Shown: positions 8,200 to 15,996 of the stretch, piece by piece
How the letters are laid out: every line of letters begins with the position of its first letter
How positions within the stretch are numbered: the first letter of the stretch is position 1
Assembly: GCF_900091565.1 (NCBI RefSeq)
Contig: NZ_FMCV01000015.1
Location: 1-64,000 of the forward strand
DNA length: 64,000 bases
Reading direction: 5' to 3'
Origin: Micromonospora marina
GTDB taxonomy: Bacteria > Actinomycetota > Actinomycetes > Mycobacteriales > Micromonosporaceae
Made by a program: the position numbers and the translations under genes
Notes under the pieces: generated by a model
What the model saw: only the letters and a program-made list of their open reading frames with translations
Database searches by the model: none
What the model was told of the DNA's origin: nothing

Positions 8200-8629
8200 A
8201 ACGGCGGGACGCGGCGGCGAGGGGGTTGGGGACCGGGGTTCCGGCGGTGCCGGGGGCCGCGGTCGCCGGGTCGGCCGAGAGGTCGACGACCTTGTTGTCG
8301 GCGTCCACGTGCACCACCTTCGGGTGGTACGCGCGGGCCTCGGCGTCGTCCATCTGCCCGTACGAGATCAGGATGACCAGGTCACCCGGGTGCACCAGGT
8401 GCGCGGCGGCGCCGTTGATACCGATCACGCCGCTGCCTCGCCGGCCCGGGATCACGTACGTCTCCAGCCGGGCGCCGTTTGTGATGTCCACGATCGCGAC
8501 CTGCTCGCCGGGAAGCAGGTCCGCCGCGTCGAGCAGGTCCTCGTCCACCGTCACCGAGCCGACGTAGTGCAGGTCGGCCTGGGTCACGGTGGCCCGATGG
8601 ATCTTCGACTTGAGCATGGTCCGCAGCAT
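8198..8629 (-). CDS. panD: Aspartate 1-decarboxylase
   Basis: A 143-residue pyruvoyl enzyme making beta-alanine from aspartate for pantothenate. The self-cleavage site Gly24-Ser25 (HYVGSVTVDE) and the conserved catalytic core (GARLETYVIPG, NGAAAHLV) are present. ATG at 8629 has GGAAAGG 8 bases upstream, better than an ATG 18 bases earlier. It lies 30 bases after panC on the same strand. The C-terminal tail (about 25 residues, Pro/Ala-rich) exceeds the conserved core and ends inside a palindromic element. Confidence 0.97.
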   Translation of the reverse strand: MLRTMLKSKIHRATVTQADLHYVGSVTVDEDLLDAADLLPGEQVAIVDITNGARLETYVIPGRRGSGVIGINGAAAHLVHPGDLVILISYGQMDDAEARAYHPKVVHVDADNKVVDLSADPATAAPGTAGTPVPNPLAAASRR

Positions 8630-8659
8630 CGGGGTGCCTTTCCGCATTCGTGGTGGGGT

Positions 8660-9502
8660 TCAGGGACGCGGCGCGAGGTGGATCGCCGTGTTGTCGATCA
8701 GGCGGGTGGCGCCGACCCAGGCCGCGATCAGCAGCCGGGCCGGACCGGCCACCGGGCCGGGTTCCAGCTCGGTGTCGGTGAGCACCAGGTAGTCCAGGCG
8801 GGCGTCCGGTACGTCGAAGGCCCGGTGCGCGGCGGCCAGCACGGTACCCGCGTCCTCACCCCGCTCGGCCGCCGCCGCGCCGGCCCGCAACGCGGCCGAC
8901 AGGCTCAGCGCGGCCCGCCGCTGCTCCGCCGACAGGTACCGGTTACGGCTGGACATGGCCAGCCCGTCCGGCTCCCGTACGGTCGGCACGCCGACGACCT
9001 CGGTCGGCACGTCGAGGTCGCGGACCATCCGGCGGACCAGGGTGAGCTGCTGGAAGTCCTTCTCGCCGAAGAAGGCCAGGTCGGGGCGGGTGAGCTGGAG
9101 CAGCTTCATGACCACGGTGAGCACGCCGTGGAAGAAGCCGGGACGGCTCAGGCCCTCCAGGTCCTCGCCGAGCGGACCCGGGTCGAGCCGCACCGCCGGG
9201 CGGCCCTCCGGGTACATCTCGCTCACCGACGGCGCGAACACCACGTCCACCCCGGCCCGCCGGCAGATCTCCAGGTCGGAGTCGAGCGTGCGCGGATAGC
9301 GGTCGAAGTCCTCGTTCGGGCCGAACTGCAGCGGGTTCACGAAGATCGTGACGATGACGTGGCCGGCGCGCTCGCGGGCGGCCCGCAGCAGCGCCTCGTG
9401 CCCGGCGTGCAGCGCGCCCATGGTCATCACCACGCCGACCGGGCCGGCCGTCGCCTCGCGGGCCGCCGCCAGCTCCTTGCGCGTGTGCAGCACCTCGGCC
9501 AT
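8660..9502 (-). CDS. panC: Pantothenate synthetase
   Basis: A 280-residue enzyme joining pantoate and beta-alanine with ATP. The HIGH-type motif lies in MTMGALHAGHEALL (residues about 26-39). VNPLQFGPNEDF, FGEKDFQQL and the KMSKS-equivalent SSRNRYLS are intact. Its ATG overlaps the stop codon of the upstream DUF2520 gene by one base (TGATG), which implies translational coupling, and panD follows 30 bases later. Confidence 0.97.
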   Translation of the reverse strand: MAEVLHTRKELAAAREATAGPVGVVMTMGALHAGHEALLRAARERAGHVIVTIFVNPLQFGPNEDFDRYPRTLDSDLEICRRAGVDVVFAPSVSEMYPEGRPAVRLDPGPLGEDLEGLSRPGFFHGVLTVVMKLLQLTRPDLAFFGEKDFQQLTLVRRMVRDLDVPTEVVGVPTVREPDGLAMSSRNRYLSAEQRRAALSLSAALRAGAAAAERGEDAGTVLAAAHRAFDVPDARLDYLVLTDTELEPGPVAGPARLLIAAWVGATRLIDNTAIHLAPRP

Positions 9503-10431
9503 CAGGCCGCCACCTCGATTCCGTCGAGCGCGTTGCGCAGTGCGGCCGCGTCCGCCGGGCGGAGGCGGCCGACCGCGACGGCACGGTCCGCCGTCCGTCG
9601 TGCCAACGCCAGATACGCGGGTACTGATTCCGGCGCGGTCCGCGCCAGCCGGTCCAGATGCCGGCGTACGGTGCCCGCGTCGCCCCGCGACACCGGGCCG
9701 GTCAGCGCGTCGTCGCCCAGCCGCAGCGCGTTCTCCAGCGCGGCCCGCAGCAGCGGGGCGAGCACTTTCTCCGGCCGTTCCACCCCGGCGTCGCGCAGCC
9801 GGTCGGCCGCCTCGTTGACGAGCGTCACCAGATGGTTCGCGCCGTGCGCGAGCGCGGCGTGGTAGAGCGGCCGGTCGTGCTCACCGACCCACTCCGGTAC
9901 GCCACCCAGGTCGGCCACCAGCCGGGCCGCGAACGGGCGCAGCTCGGTCGGGGCGGTCACCCCGTAGGAGATGCCGGGCAGGCGGGACAGGTCGTCCGGC
10001 GTACCGGTGAAGGTCATCGCCGGGTGCAGCGCGAGCGGCCGGGCACCCGCCTCGACGGCCGGGGCCAGCGCGGCGAGCCCGTGCGCGCCGGACGTGTGCG
10101 CCACCACCTGGCCGGGGCGCAGCGCGCCGCTCGCGGCCAGGTCCGCGACCACGCCCGCGAGCGCGTCGTCCGGGACCGCGACGATCAGCAGGTCTGCGGC
10201 GGCGCGCGCCACGGCGGGCGCGGAACGGTGCGGGGTCTGCGGCAGCAGCAGCGCCAGCCGGGCCGCTGTCGCGCCCGAGGCGCCGGACGCGGCGACCATC
10301 CGGTGACCGGCGGCGGCGAGGGCCGCGCCCAGCACGGCGCCGACCCGGCCGGCGCCGAGGACGCCGACGGTGAGGGTACGCGGGAAGACGGGCGGGGCAG
10401 CGGTGGCCCGGGGGCGCAGCGGTGCGCTCAT
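9502..10431 (-). CDS. Rossmann-like / DUF2520 oxidoreductase-like protein
   Basis: A 309-residue protein. An N-terminal NAD(P)-binding fold has VGVLGAGRVGAVLG at about residues 22-35. A C-terminal all-helical DUF2520 domain follows, with HPAMTF near residue 143 and the YHAALAHGANHLVTL helix. The architecture recalls ketopantoate reductase and 6-phosphogluconate dehydrogenase relatives. It is the first gene of an operon with panC and panD and is coupled to panC by a one-base overlap. No panE is visible, so a role in making pantoate is a reasonable inference but unproven. The mycobacterial equivalent is Rv3603c. Confidence 0.85.
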   Translation of the reverse strand: MSAPLRPRATAAPPVFPRTLTVGVLGAGRVGAVLGAALAAAGHRMVAASGASGATAARLALLLPQTPHRSAPAVARAAADLLIVAVPDDALAGVVADLAASGALRPGQVVAHTSGAHGLAALAPAVEAGARPLALHPAMTFTGTPDDLSRLPGISYGVTAPTELRPFAARLVADLGGVPEWVGEHDRPLYHAALAHGANHLVTLVNEAADRLRDAGVERPEKVLAPLLRAALENALRLGDDALTGPVSRGDAGTVRRHLDRLARTAPESVPAYLALARRTADRAVAVGRLRPADAAALRNALDGIEVAA

Positions 10432-10503
10432 GGCAGCGATCCAGTCCTCGAAGGGGGTACCGGTCGATGGCAAGTATGCGCCCGGGTGACAGACCTGAAA
10501 CAA

Positions 10504-10521
10504 GAAGGTGTGAAAACCTTC
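10504..10521. promoter_or_regulatory. Inverted repeat in divergent DUF2520/midA region
   Basis: GAAGGT (10504-10509) and ACCTTC (10516-10521) form a perfect 6-bp inverted repeat with a 6-base spacer in the 162-bp gap between divergent genes. It may be a repressor operator; no family can be assigned. Confidence 0.3.
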
Positions 10522-10593
10522 ACCGGCCACCGAAGCGGCCGCTGCGGTGGCGGGCAAACCGCCCGATCGGGTACGTCCCGTAGGGTCGGCACG

Positions 10594-11697
10594 GTGACCT
10601 CCCCGCTGCGCTGGCGCGACGCGATGGAGCGGGCGCTGTACGGGCCGGACGGCTTCTTCGTCTCCGGTGCCGGGCCCGCCGCGCACTTCCGGACGAGCGT
10701 GCACGCCTCGCCCGTCTTCGCCGCCTGCCTGATGCGGCAGCTCGAAGCGGTGGACGCGGCGCTGGGGCACCCGGCCCGGCTGGACGTGGTGGACGTGGGC
10801 GCGGGACGGGGCGAACTGCTCCGGGCGCTGCTGGCACAGGCGGCACCGGAGCTGGCCGCCCGGCTCCACCCGGTAGCCGTGGAACGGTCGGCCCGCCCAC
10901 CGGACCTGCCGCCGGAGATCGACTGGCAGGCCGACATCCCCGACGGAATAACAGGCCTGCTCCTGGCCACCGAATGGCTGGACAACGTCCCCCTGGACGT
11001 GGCAATCCACGCCCAGTCAGGCTGGCGCCTCCTCCTGGTGAACCCGAGAACCGGCGAGGAAACCCCGGGCCCGCCCCCGTCCCCCACCGACACGACTTGG
11101 CTGACCCACTGGTGGCCCCCGGCTCCCACCCCGCCCAACGCCCCGATGATCAAGGAGTTTGCGGCGGCGGAGGGCCCGGATCCGGACACGAACTCCTTGA
11201 TCAACGGCGTCGGTGAGGGCGGGGGTGAGGTCGGAGGGCGGGCGGAGATCGGGGTGGGACGGGATCTGGCCTGGGCGGAGGCTGTGGGGAAGGTTGCGCG
11301 CGGGCTGGCGCTGGCGGTGGACTACGGGCATCTGCGGGAGTCGCGTCCGGCTGACGGGACGCTGACCGGGTATCGGGGTGGGCGGCAGGTGCCACCGGTC
11401 CCGGACGGGTCGTGCGACGTGACGGCGCACGTCGCCATGGACTCGGTCGCCTCCGCCGGTGAACGGGTCGCGCGGTGCGCGTACTCCCTGGTCTCGCAGC
11501 GGGAGGCGCTGCGGGCGCTCGGGGCCGACGGCGGGCGACCGCCGCTGAGCCTGGCCTCCCGTGACCCGGCCGGCTACCTGCGGGCGCTCGCAGCGGCGTC
11601 GGCGGCGGCCGAGCTGACCGACGCGGCCGGGCTCGGCGGGCACCTGTGGCTGCGGCAGCCGGTCGGCGTCGCGCTCGACGCGGTCGTGGCACGATGA
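10594..11697 (+). CDS. MidA/NDUFAF7-family protein arginine methyltransferase
   Basis: A 367-residue class I methyltransferase of the MidA (DUF185, NDUFAF7) family. It has VDVGAGRGELLRALL with the SAM loop at residues 69-74, the acidic post-I region and LLATEWLDNVPLD typical of the family. The mitochondrial homologue NDUFAF7 symmetrically dimethylates an arginine of the complex I 49-kDa subunit, the NuoD homologue. Here the stop codon overlaps the ATG of a nuoD gene. Residues about 185-203 are encoded by a 55-bp palindromic element that does not break the frame; the conserved GGRAEIG follows it. GTG at 10594 is the only start that fits the family N-terminus. Confidence 0.88.
   Translation: MTSPLRWRDAMERALYGPDGFFVSGAGPAAHFRTSVHASPVFAACLMRQLEAVDAALGHPARLDVVDVGAGRGELLRALLAQAAPELAARLHPVAVERSARPPDLPPEIDWQADIPDGITGLLLATEWLDNVPLDVAIHAQSGWRLLLVNPRTGEETPGPPPSPTDTTWLTHWWPPAPTPPNAPMIKEFAAAEGPDPDTNSLINGVGEGGGEVGGRAEIGVGRDLAWAEAVGKVARGLALAVDYGHLRESRPADGTLTGYRGGRQVPPVPDGSCDVTAHVAMDSVASAGERVARCAYSLVSQREALRALGADGGRPPLSLASRDPAGYLRALAAASAAAELTDAAGLGGHLWLRQPVGVALDAVVAR
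11148..11202. repeat. 55-bp palindromic element inside midA, copy 1
   Basis: Perfect 12-bp arms GATCAAGGAGTT (11148-11159) and AACTCCTTGATC (11191-11202) flank a 31-base centre that itself contains CCGGATCCGG. An element of the same length with matching arm ends is at 40976-41030. This copy is read through in frame within midA, adding residues with no family counterpart. Confidence 0.8.
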
Positions 11698-12863
11698 CGG
11701 GCATGACCACGGACGCCGCCGACCTCCGCGAGCTGACAGTCGGCACCGGCGCCGGCGGTGAGCAGCTCGGCACCGACATGGTGCTCAACATCGGGCCGCA
11801 ACACCCCTCGACGCACGGCGTGCTCCGGCTGAAGCTGGTGCTCGACGGGGAGCGGGTGGTCGCCGCCGAGCCGATCGTCGGCTACATGCACCGGGGGGCG
11901 GAGAAGCTCTTCGAGGTACGCGACTACCGGCAGATCATCGTGCTGGCGAACCGGCACGACTGGCTGTCGGCGTTCTCCAACGAGCTGGGCGTGGTGCTCG
12001 CGGTCGAGCGGCTGCTGGGCATGGAGGTGCCGGAGCGCGCCACCTGGCTGCGGATGGCGCTGGCCGAGCTGAACCGGGTGCTCAACCACCTGATGTTCCT
12101 CGGCTCGTACCCGCTGGAGATCGGCGCGATCACGCCGATGTTCTACGCGTTCCGGGAACGGGAGACCATCCAGGCCGTGATGGAGGAGGTCTCCGGCGGC
12201 CGGATCCACTACATGTTCAACCGGGTCGGGGGCCTCAAGGAGGAGGTGCCGGCGGGCTGGACCGGGCGCGCCCGCGCCGCCATCGCCGAGGTACGCCGCC
12301 GGATGCCCGACCTGGACAACCTGATCCGGCGCAACGAGATCTTCCTGGCCCGTACCGTCGGGGTCGGTGTGCTCTCCGCCGCCGACGCCGCCGCGTTCGG
12401 CGCGTCCGGGCCGGTCGCCCGCGCCTCCGGGCTCGACCTCGACCTGCGCCGCGACGAGCCGTACCTGGCCTACGACCAGCTCGACGTGCCGGTGGTGACG
12501 AAGACCGCCGGTGACTGCCACGCCCGCTTCGAGGTGCTGCTCGACCAGGTGTACGTCTCGCTCGACCTCGCCGAGCAGTGCCTGGACCGGGTGGACCGGA
12601 TCAGCGGGCCGGTGAACACACGGCTGCCGAAGGTGTTGAAGGCGCCCGAGGGGCACACGTACGCCTGGACCGAGAACCCGCTCGGCATCAACGGCTACTA
12701 CCTGGTGTCCCGGGGCGAGAAGACACCGTGGCGGCTCAAGCTGCGCACCGCCTCGTACGCGAACGTGCAGGCGCTGTCGTCGCTGCTGCCCGGCTGTCTG
12801 GTGCCGGACCTGATCGCCATTCTCGGCTCGATGTTCTTCGTCGTGGGCGACATCGACAAGTAG
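11694..12863 (+). CDS. nuoD: Stand-alone NADH-quinone oxidoreductase 49-kDa subunit (NuoD paralogue)
   Basis: A 389-residue full-length member of the complex I 49-kDa / NiFe-hydrogenase large-subunit family. NIGPQHPSTHGVLRL and the HRGAEK loop (Arg67), LNRVLNHLM, IGAITPMF and the C-terminal AILGSMFFVVGDIDK are all present. No other nuo gene is in the window, so this is an orphan copy. ATG at 11694 overlaps the midA stop (ATGA); ATG at 11703 is an alternative start. Arg67 aligns with the human NDUFS2 Arg85 that NDUFAF7 methylates, which makes the midA-nuoD coupling functionally suggestive. It may supply a variant complex I or replace the operon copy. Confidence 0.93.
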   Translation: MTGMTTDAADLRELTVGTGAGGEQLGTDMVLNIGPQHPSTHGVLRLKLVLDGERVVAAEPIVGYMHRGAEKLFEVRDYRQIIVLANRHDWLSAFSNELGVVLAVERLLGMEVPERATWLRMALAELNRVLNHLMFLGSYPLEIGAITPMFYAFRERETIQAVMEEVSGGRIHYMFNRVGGLKEEVPAGWTGRARAAIAEVRRRMPDLDNLIRRNEIFLARTVGVGVLSAADAAAFGASGPVARASGLDLDLRRDEPYLAYDQLDVPVVTKTAGDCHARFEVLLDQVYVSLDLAEQCLDRVDRISGPVNTRLPKVLKAPEGHTYAWTENPLGINGYYLVSRGEKTPWRLKLRTASYANVQALSSLLPGCLVPDLIAILGSMFFVVGDIDK

Positions 12864-12872
12864 TCGCGGCGG

Positions 12873-12892
12873 CCGTGCTCAGCGGGGCACGG
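12873..12892. terminator. Short hairpin between convergent nuoD and membrane-protein gene
   Basis: CCGTGC (12873-12878) pairs with GCACGG (12887-12892) around an 8-base loop. It is the only structure in the 29-base gap between two convergent stop codons. A 6-bp stem without a T-run is weak evidence. Confidence 0.35.
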
Positions 12893-14713
12893 TCAGTGCC
12901 AGCGGTCGCCGGTGTCCCGGTACGGCCGGCCGTGTCCACCGTGCTCCGGGTCGCGCCACTCCGGCTCCGGTGGACGCCACTCCGGCTCGGGCTGACGCCA
13001 CTGCTCCGGCTCGGGCTGACGCCACTGCGATTCGGGCCGGCGCCACTCCGGAGGTGGCTGGCGCCATTCCGCCTGGCCGCTGCGCTGCGTCGGCGGCCGC
13101 CACTCGTCCGGCACCGGCACCCCACCGGCCGGCAGCGCCGGGTGGCTCTCCCCGGACCAGCGGGCGTCCGGCCCGCCCGCGTCCGGTCCGCCGCCGCGTA
13201 CCGAGGCCCACCGGTCCTCGACCCGGTACTCCGTGCCGCCGCCGTCGGCGTGCACGGCGGCCCGCCGTTCCCCGAGCCGGATCTCCCGGCCCGCACCGTC
13301 GTCGCGGACCGCGGCCCACCGGTTGCCGGCACGCATCTCGGACCACTGGTCGCCGTCGGTGCCCGCCCGGCCGTCCGGTACGCCCGATGCGGCTGAGGGC
13401 CAGTCGCTCGCCGAGCGGCCGGCCCGGTCGTCGCCGCCGCCGGACCAGTGCCGCTGCTCCTCCGCATCCGTCCGCCCCTGGTCGCTCGACCAGCCGCCCC
13501 CCGCGGTACGCCCCGACCAGCCCTGGTCCCCGGCGCTACGCCCCGACCAGCCGTGCTCCCCGGCGGCGGCCCGGCCGACACCCGCCCACGGATGCTCGGC
13601 ACCGGGACGCCCGGGGTCGGTCCACGAGTGCCCGTCGTCGTCGGCACCCCGGCCGCCCTGGTCGGACCCGGCCCGGCGGCCGGACCGGTCGTCCCGGCCC
13701 GGGTCGCGGTGTCCCGCGCGCCAGTGGTCGGCCGCCTCCGCGCCGCGGGACCGGTCCTCGTCCGGCCAGCCGCCGCGGAATCCGCCGTACCGGGTGCCGG
13801 TCGGTTCACCGCCGCCGACGATCGTGTGCCGGGTGGTGACGTGCACCGTCTCGGTGTGGTGCACCACGCCGACCGGGCGGCTCTCCGGCCGGTCGGCCGG
13901 CTCGGACACCCGCGCCGCGCCGTAGACCCCGCTCACCGGCCGGTCCGGACGTGCGGTGGCCCGCGCCGGCTCGGCGTCGAGCCGGCCGGTCCGCGCCGGT
14001 TCCGAGTCGTGGTGGCCCGCCCGGGACGGCTCGGAGTCGTAGCGGCCGACTCCGGGCGGCTCGGCGTCGTGGCGGCCGGTCCAGGGCGGCTCGGCGTCGT
14101 AGCGGCCGGTACGGGGCGGGTCGGCGTCGTGGTGGCCGGTCCGGGGCGGGTCCGTGTCGTGGTCGGTTCCGTAGCGTCCGCCGGAGTACGCCGGCCGGGG
14201 CGGTTCGTCGTCGTCCCGGCCGGCCGGGTGCGCCCGGCCGGCGTCGGACGTGCCGGTCACCGGCACCCGCGCCGCACCACTGGGGCGCTCCGGCGCCGAC
14301 GCGGAGGTCGACGCCGAGACGGGCGCGGAGGCCAGTCCGGCCGCGGCCGCGTCGAGCCGGTGCCTGATCGCGCCGGCCATCTCCTCGGCCCGGCGTGCCT
14401 GGTCGAGCGCCTGGTTGCCGCGCTGGGCGGCGGCCACGATCTCGGCTCGCAGCTCCCGCCGGAGCTGCGCCAACTCCTCGCGCAGTTCCTCGGACGCCAC
14501 GCCCCCGGAACCGCTCTCCGGGCGCAGCGCGATGGACAGACCGATGAGCACGACGGCGAGGATCGCCAGGACGGCGCCGAACCGGAGCGAGCCGTTGCCG
14601 TCGGCGATCAGCAGAATGAGCGCGGCCAGGGGCGCCAGCCCCACACCGACCCAGAACAGGACGGTGAGCAGAGTGGGCGTGCTCTTGTCGGCGGGCGCGA
14701 CCGAGGCGGGCAT
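12893..14713 (-). CDS. Repeat-rich two-TM membrane protein of unknown function
   Basis: A 606-residue protein. Two transmembrane helices (residues about 14-35 and 41-60) are followed by a coiled coil (ASEELREELAQLRRELRAEI, then a few more heptads to about residue 118). A long low-complexity hydrophilic tail follows. Residues about 180-250 hold six to eight copies of a roughly 10-residue unit like GRYDAEPPRT. The last 80 residues repeat units like EWRQPEPE. The DNA at 13965-14165 shows the first tract as 30-bp tandem repeats. It may correspond to the Ala/Arg/Pro-rich membrane protein Rv3604c of the same synteny block. No enzymatic motif is seen. ATG at 14713 lacks a strong ribosome site. Confidence 0.75.
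   Translation of the reverse strand: MPASVAPADKSTPTLLTVLFWVGVGLAPLAALILLIADGNGSLRFGAVLAILAVVLIGLSIALRPESGSGGVASEELREELAQLRRELRAEIVAAAQRGNQALDQARRAEEMAGAIRHRLDAAAAGLASAPVSASTSASAPERPSGAARVPVTGTSDAGRAHPAGRDDDEPPRPAYSGGRYGTDHDTDPPRTGHHDADPPRTGRYDAEPPWTGRHDAEPPGVGRYDSEPSRAGHHDSEPARTGRLDAEPARATARPDRPVSGVYGAARVSEPADRPESRPVGVVHHTETVHVTTRHTIVGGGEPTGTRYGGFRGGWPDEDRSRGAEAADHWRAGHRDPGRDDRSGRRAGSDQGGRGADDDGHSWTDPGRPGAEHPWAGVGRAAAGEHGWSGRSAGDQGWSGRTAGGGWSSDQGRTDAEEQRHWSGGGDDRAGRSASDWPSAASGVPDGRAGTDGDQWSEMRAGNRWAAVRDDGAGREIRLGERRAAVHADGGGTEYRVEDRWASVRGGGPDAGGPDARWSGESHPALPAGGVPVPDEWRPPTQRSGQAEWRQPPPEWRRPESQWRQPEPEQWRQPEPEWRPPEPEWRDPEHGGHGRPYRDTGDRWH
13965..14165. repeat. Intragenic 30-bp tandem repeats
   Basis: About six imperfect 30-base units of the form GGCTCGGCGTCGTRGCGGCC plus about 10 variable bases lie head to tail, encoding the 10-residue Tyr/His-Asp-Ala-Glu-Pro units on the minus strand. 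In-frame length changes by slippage or recombination are likely. Confidence 0.8.
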
Positions 14714-14797
14714 GGCTGAGCAGAGTACCGAGAGTTCCACCCGAGGGGAACGGGTCGGCGCCACTCGATCAGCGGCCCGTCGAACCGGGCGGCCGTG

Positions 14798-14830
14798 CCG
14801 CCGGCCGGCACGCGTGGCGCCGGCCGGCGG
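14798..14830 (-). terminator. Strong hairpin after the osmoprotectant operon
   Basis: CCGCCGGCCGG (14798-14808) and CCGGCCGGCGG (14820-14830) form a perfect 11-bp stem with an 11-base loop, just past the stop of the substrate-binding protein gene. Confidence 0.7.
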
Positions 14831-14837
14831 TGGTGCG

Positions 14838-15842
14838 TCAGCTGGTGGCCAGCGCCGCGTCGGAGGAGAAGACCAGGCCGACGCTCGCCGAGCCGGTCTT
14901 CAGAGCGTTCTTGGTCTGCGGGCCGCCCGCGTCCAGCGAGCTGAACGAACCGGCCTTGAAGTCGTAGACCTCGACCAGGCCGGCCTGGCACTTGGGCCGC
15001 TGCGGGCACTCCGGCGGCCCGGCCAGCACGGTGGCCTGCCCGGAACACTTCGCCGCCAGCTCGGAGAGCGTGGACACGTCGTACTTGTCGGCGAACGCCT
15101 TGGTCACCGCGAACGCGTTCTGGTCCTGCGCCTGGGACGGCTGGCCGAAGACCAGGCCGGCCTTGTCACCCTCGGTCTTCAGCGCCGCGACCGTCTTGTC
15201 CAGCTCCGGCGAGGAGACGGGCTGGGCGTCCTTGCCGTTGGCCTTGGTGTTGAGGAACTCCGCCATGGTGGCGGCGTACTCCGGGACGACTTGGATCTGC
15301 CCCTTCTCCAGGGCCGGCTCGTAGAGCTCACGGTTGCCGATGGTCTGCACCTCGACCTCGTAGCCGGCCGCGGTGAGCGCGATCTTGTAGAGCTCGGCGA
15401 GGGTCTGGCTCTCGCTGAAGTTGCCGGCGCCGACAGTGATCTGGCCGCCCGGGCCCTTCTCGATCCCGTCGGTCACGCCGTTGGCGGAGGCGAACTCCTG
15501 CGCCGCGACCTGGGGCGTCTTGCGGTCGACGTCGACCGCCCGGTTCAGCTGGATCAGCTTCGGGGTGTCGAGCTTCGCGGAGACCTTGTCCAGCGCGGCG
15601 ACGAGCTGCGGCGTGGCCGCCTTCGCGTTGATCGCCGGGATGACGTTGTCGGTGTTCTGGAGCTTCTTGTCGTCGGTCAGGACGACGAGCTGGTCTCCAG
15701 CCACCGGAGCACAGCCCGCCCCCGAGGCGCCCTGCTCGGGCGCGTCGGTGCCGGACGAGCCGGCGTCGCCGCAGCCGGTGAGGAGAACAGCAGCGGTGAG
15801 TGCGCCGAGCGCCCCCGCGGCCAATGTCGTACGCGCGCGCAT
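14838..15842 (-). CDS. Osmoprotectant (glycine betaine/choline-type) ABC substrate-binding lipoprotein
   Basis: A 334-residue exported lipoprotein: the lipobox in ALTAAVLLTGC places Cys24 at the mature N-terminus. It has two lobes of the OpuAC/ProX family: ITVGAGNFSESQTLAELYKI near residue 135 begins the second half, with GYEVEVQTIGNRELYEPAL and VVPEYAATMAEFL. The first half (VVLTDDKKLQNTDNVIPAIN) contains the segment that closes the fold. It binds a quaternary amine for the permeases encoded just upstream on the same strand. Exact ligand unknown. Confidence 0.9.
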   Translation of the reverse strand: MRARTTLAAGALGALTAAVLLTGCGDAGSSGTDAPEQGASGAGCAPVAGDQLVVLTDDKKLQNTDNVIPAINAKAATPQLVAALDKVSAKLDTPKLIQLNRAVDVDRKTPQVAAQEFASANGVTDGIEKGPGGQITVGAGNFSESQTLAELYKIALTAAGYEVEVQTIGNRELYEPALEKGQIQVVPEYAATMAEFLNTKANGKDAQPVSSPELDKTVAALKTEGDKAGLVFGQPSQAQDQNAFAVTKAFADKYDVSTLSELAAKCSGQATVLAGPPECPQRPKCQAGLVEVYDFKAGSFSSLDAGGPQTKNALKTGSASVGLVFSSDAALATS

Positions 15843-15996
15843 TCAGTGCCCGCCTTCCGTGTCCCGGCGCGGCCCTCTCGGGCCGGCCGCGTGTCCGACG
15901 GGCGATCCGGACGGCCACCCGCGACTCCAGCCAATATCCTCCGCACCCGACCGACAAACTCGGAGCGGTTTTCGTCACCCGATCGTCACCGGCGGC

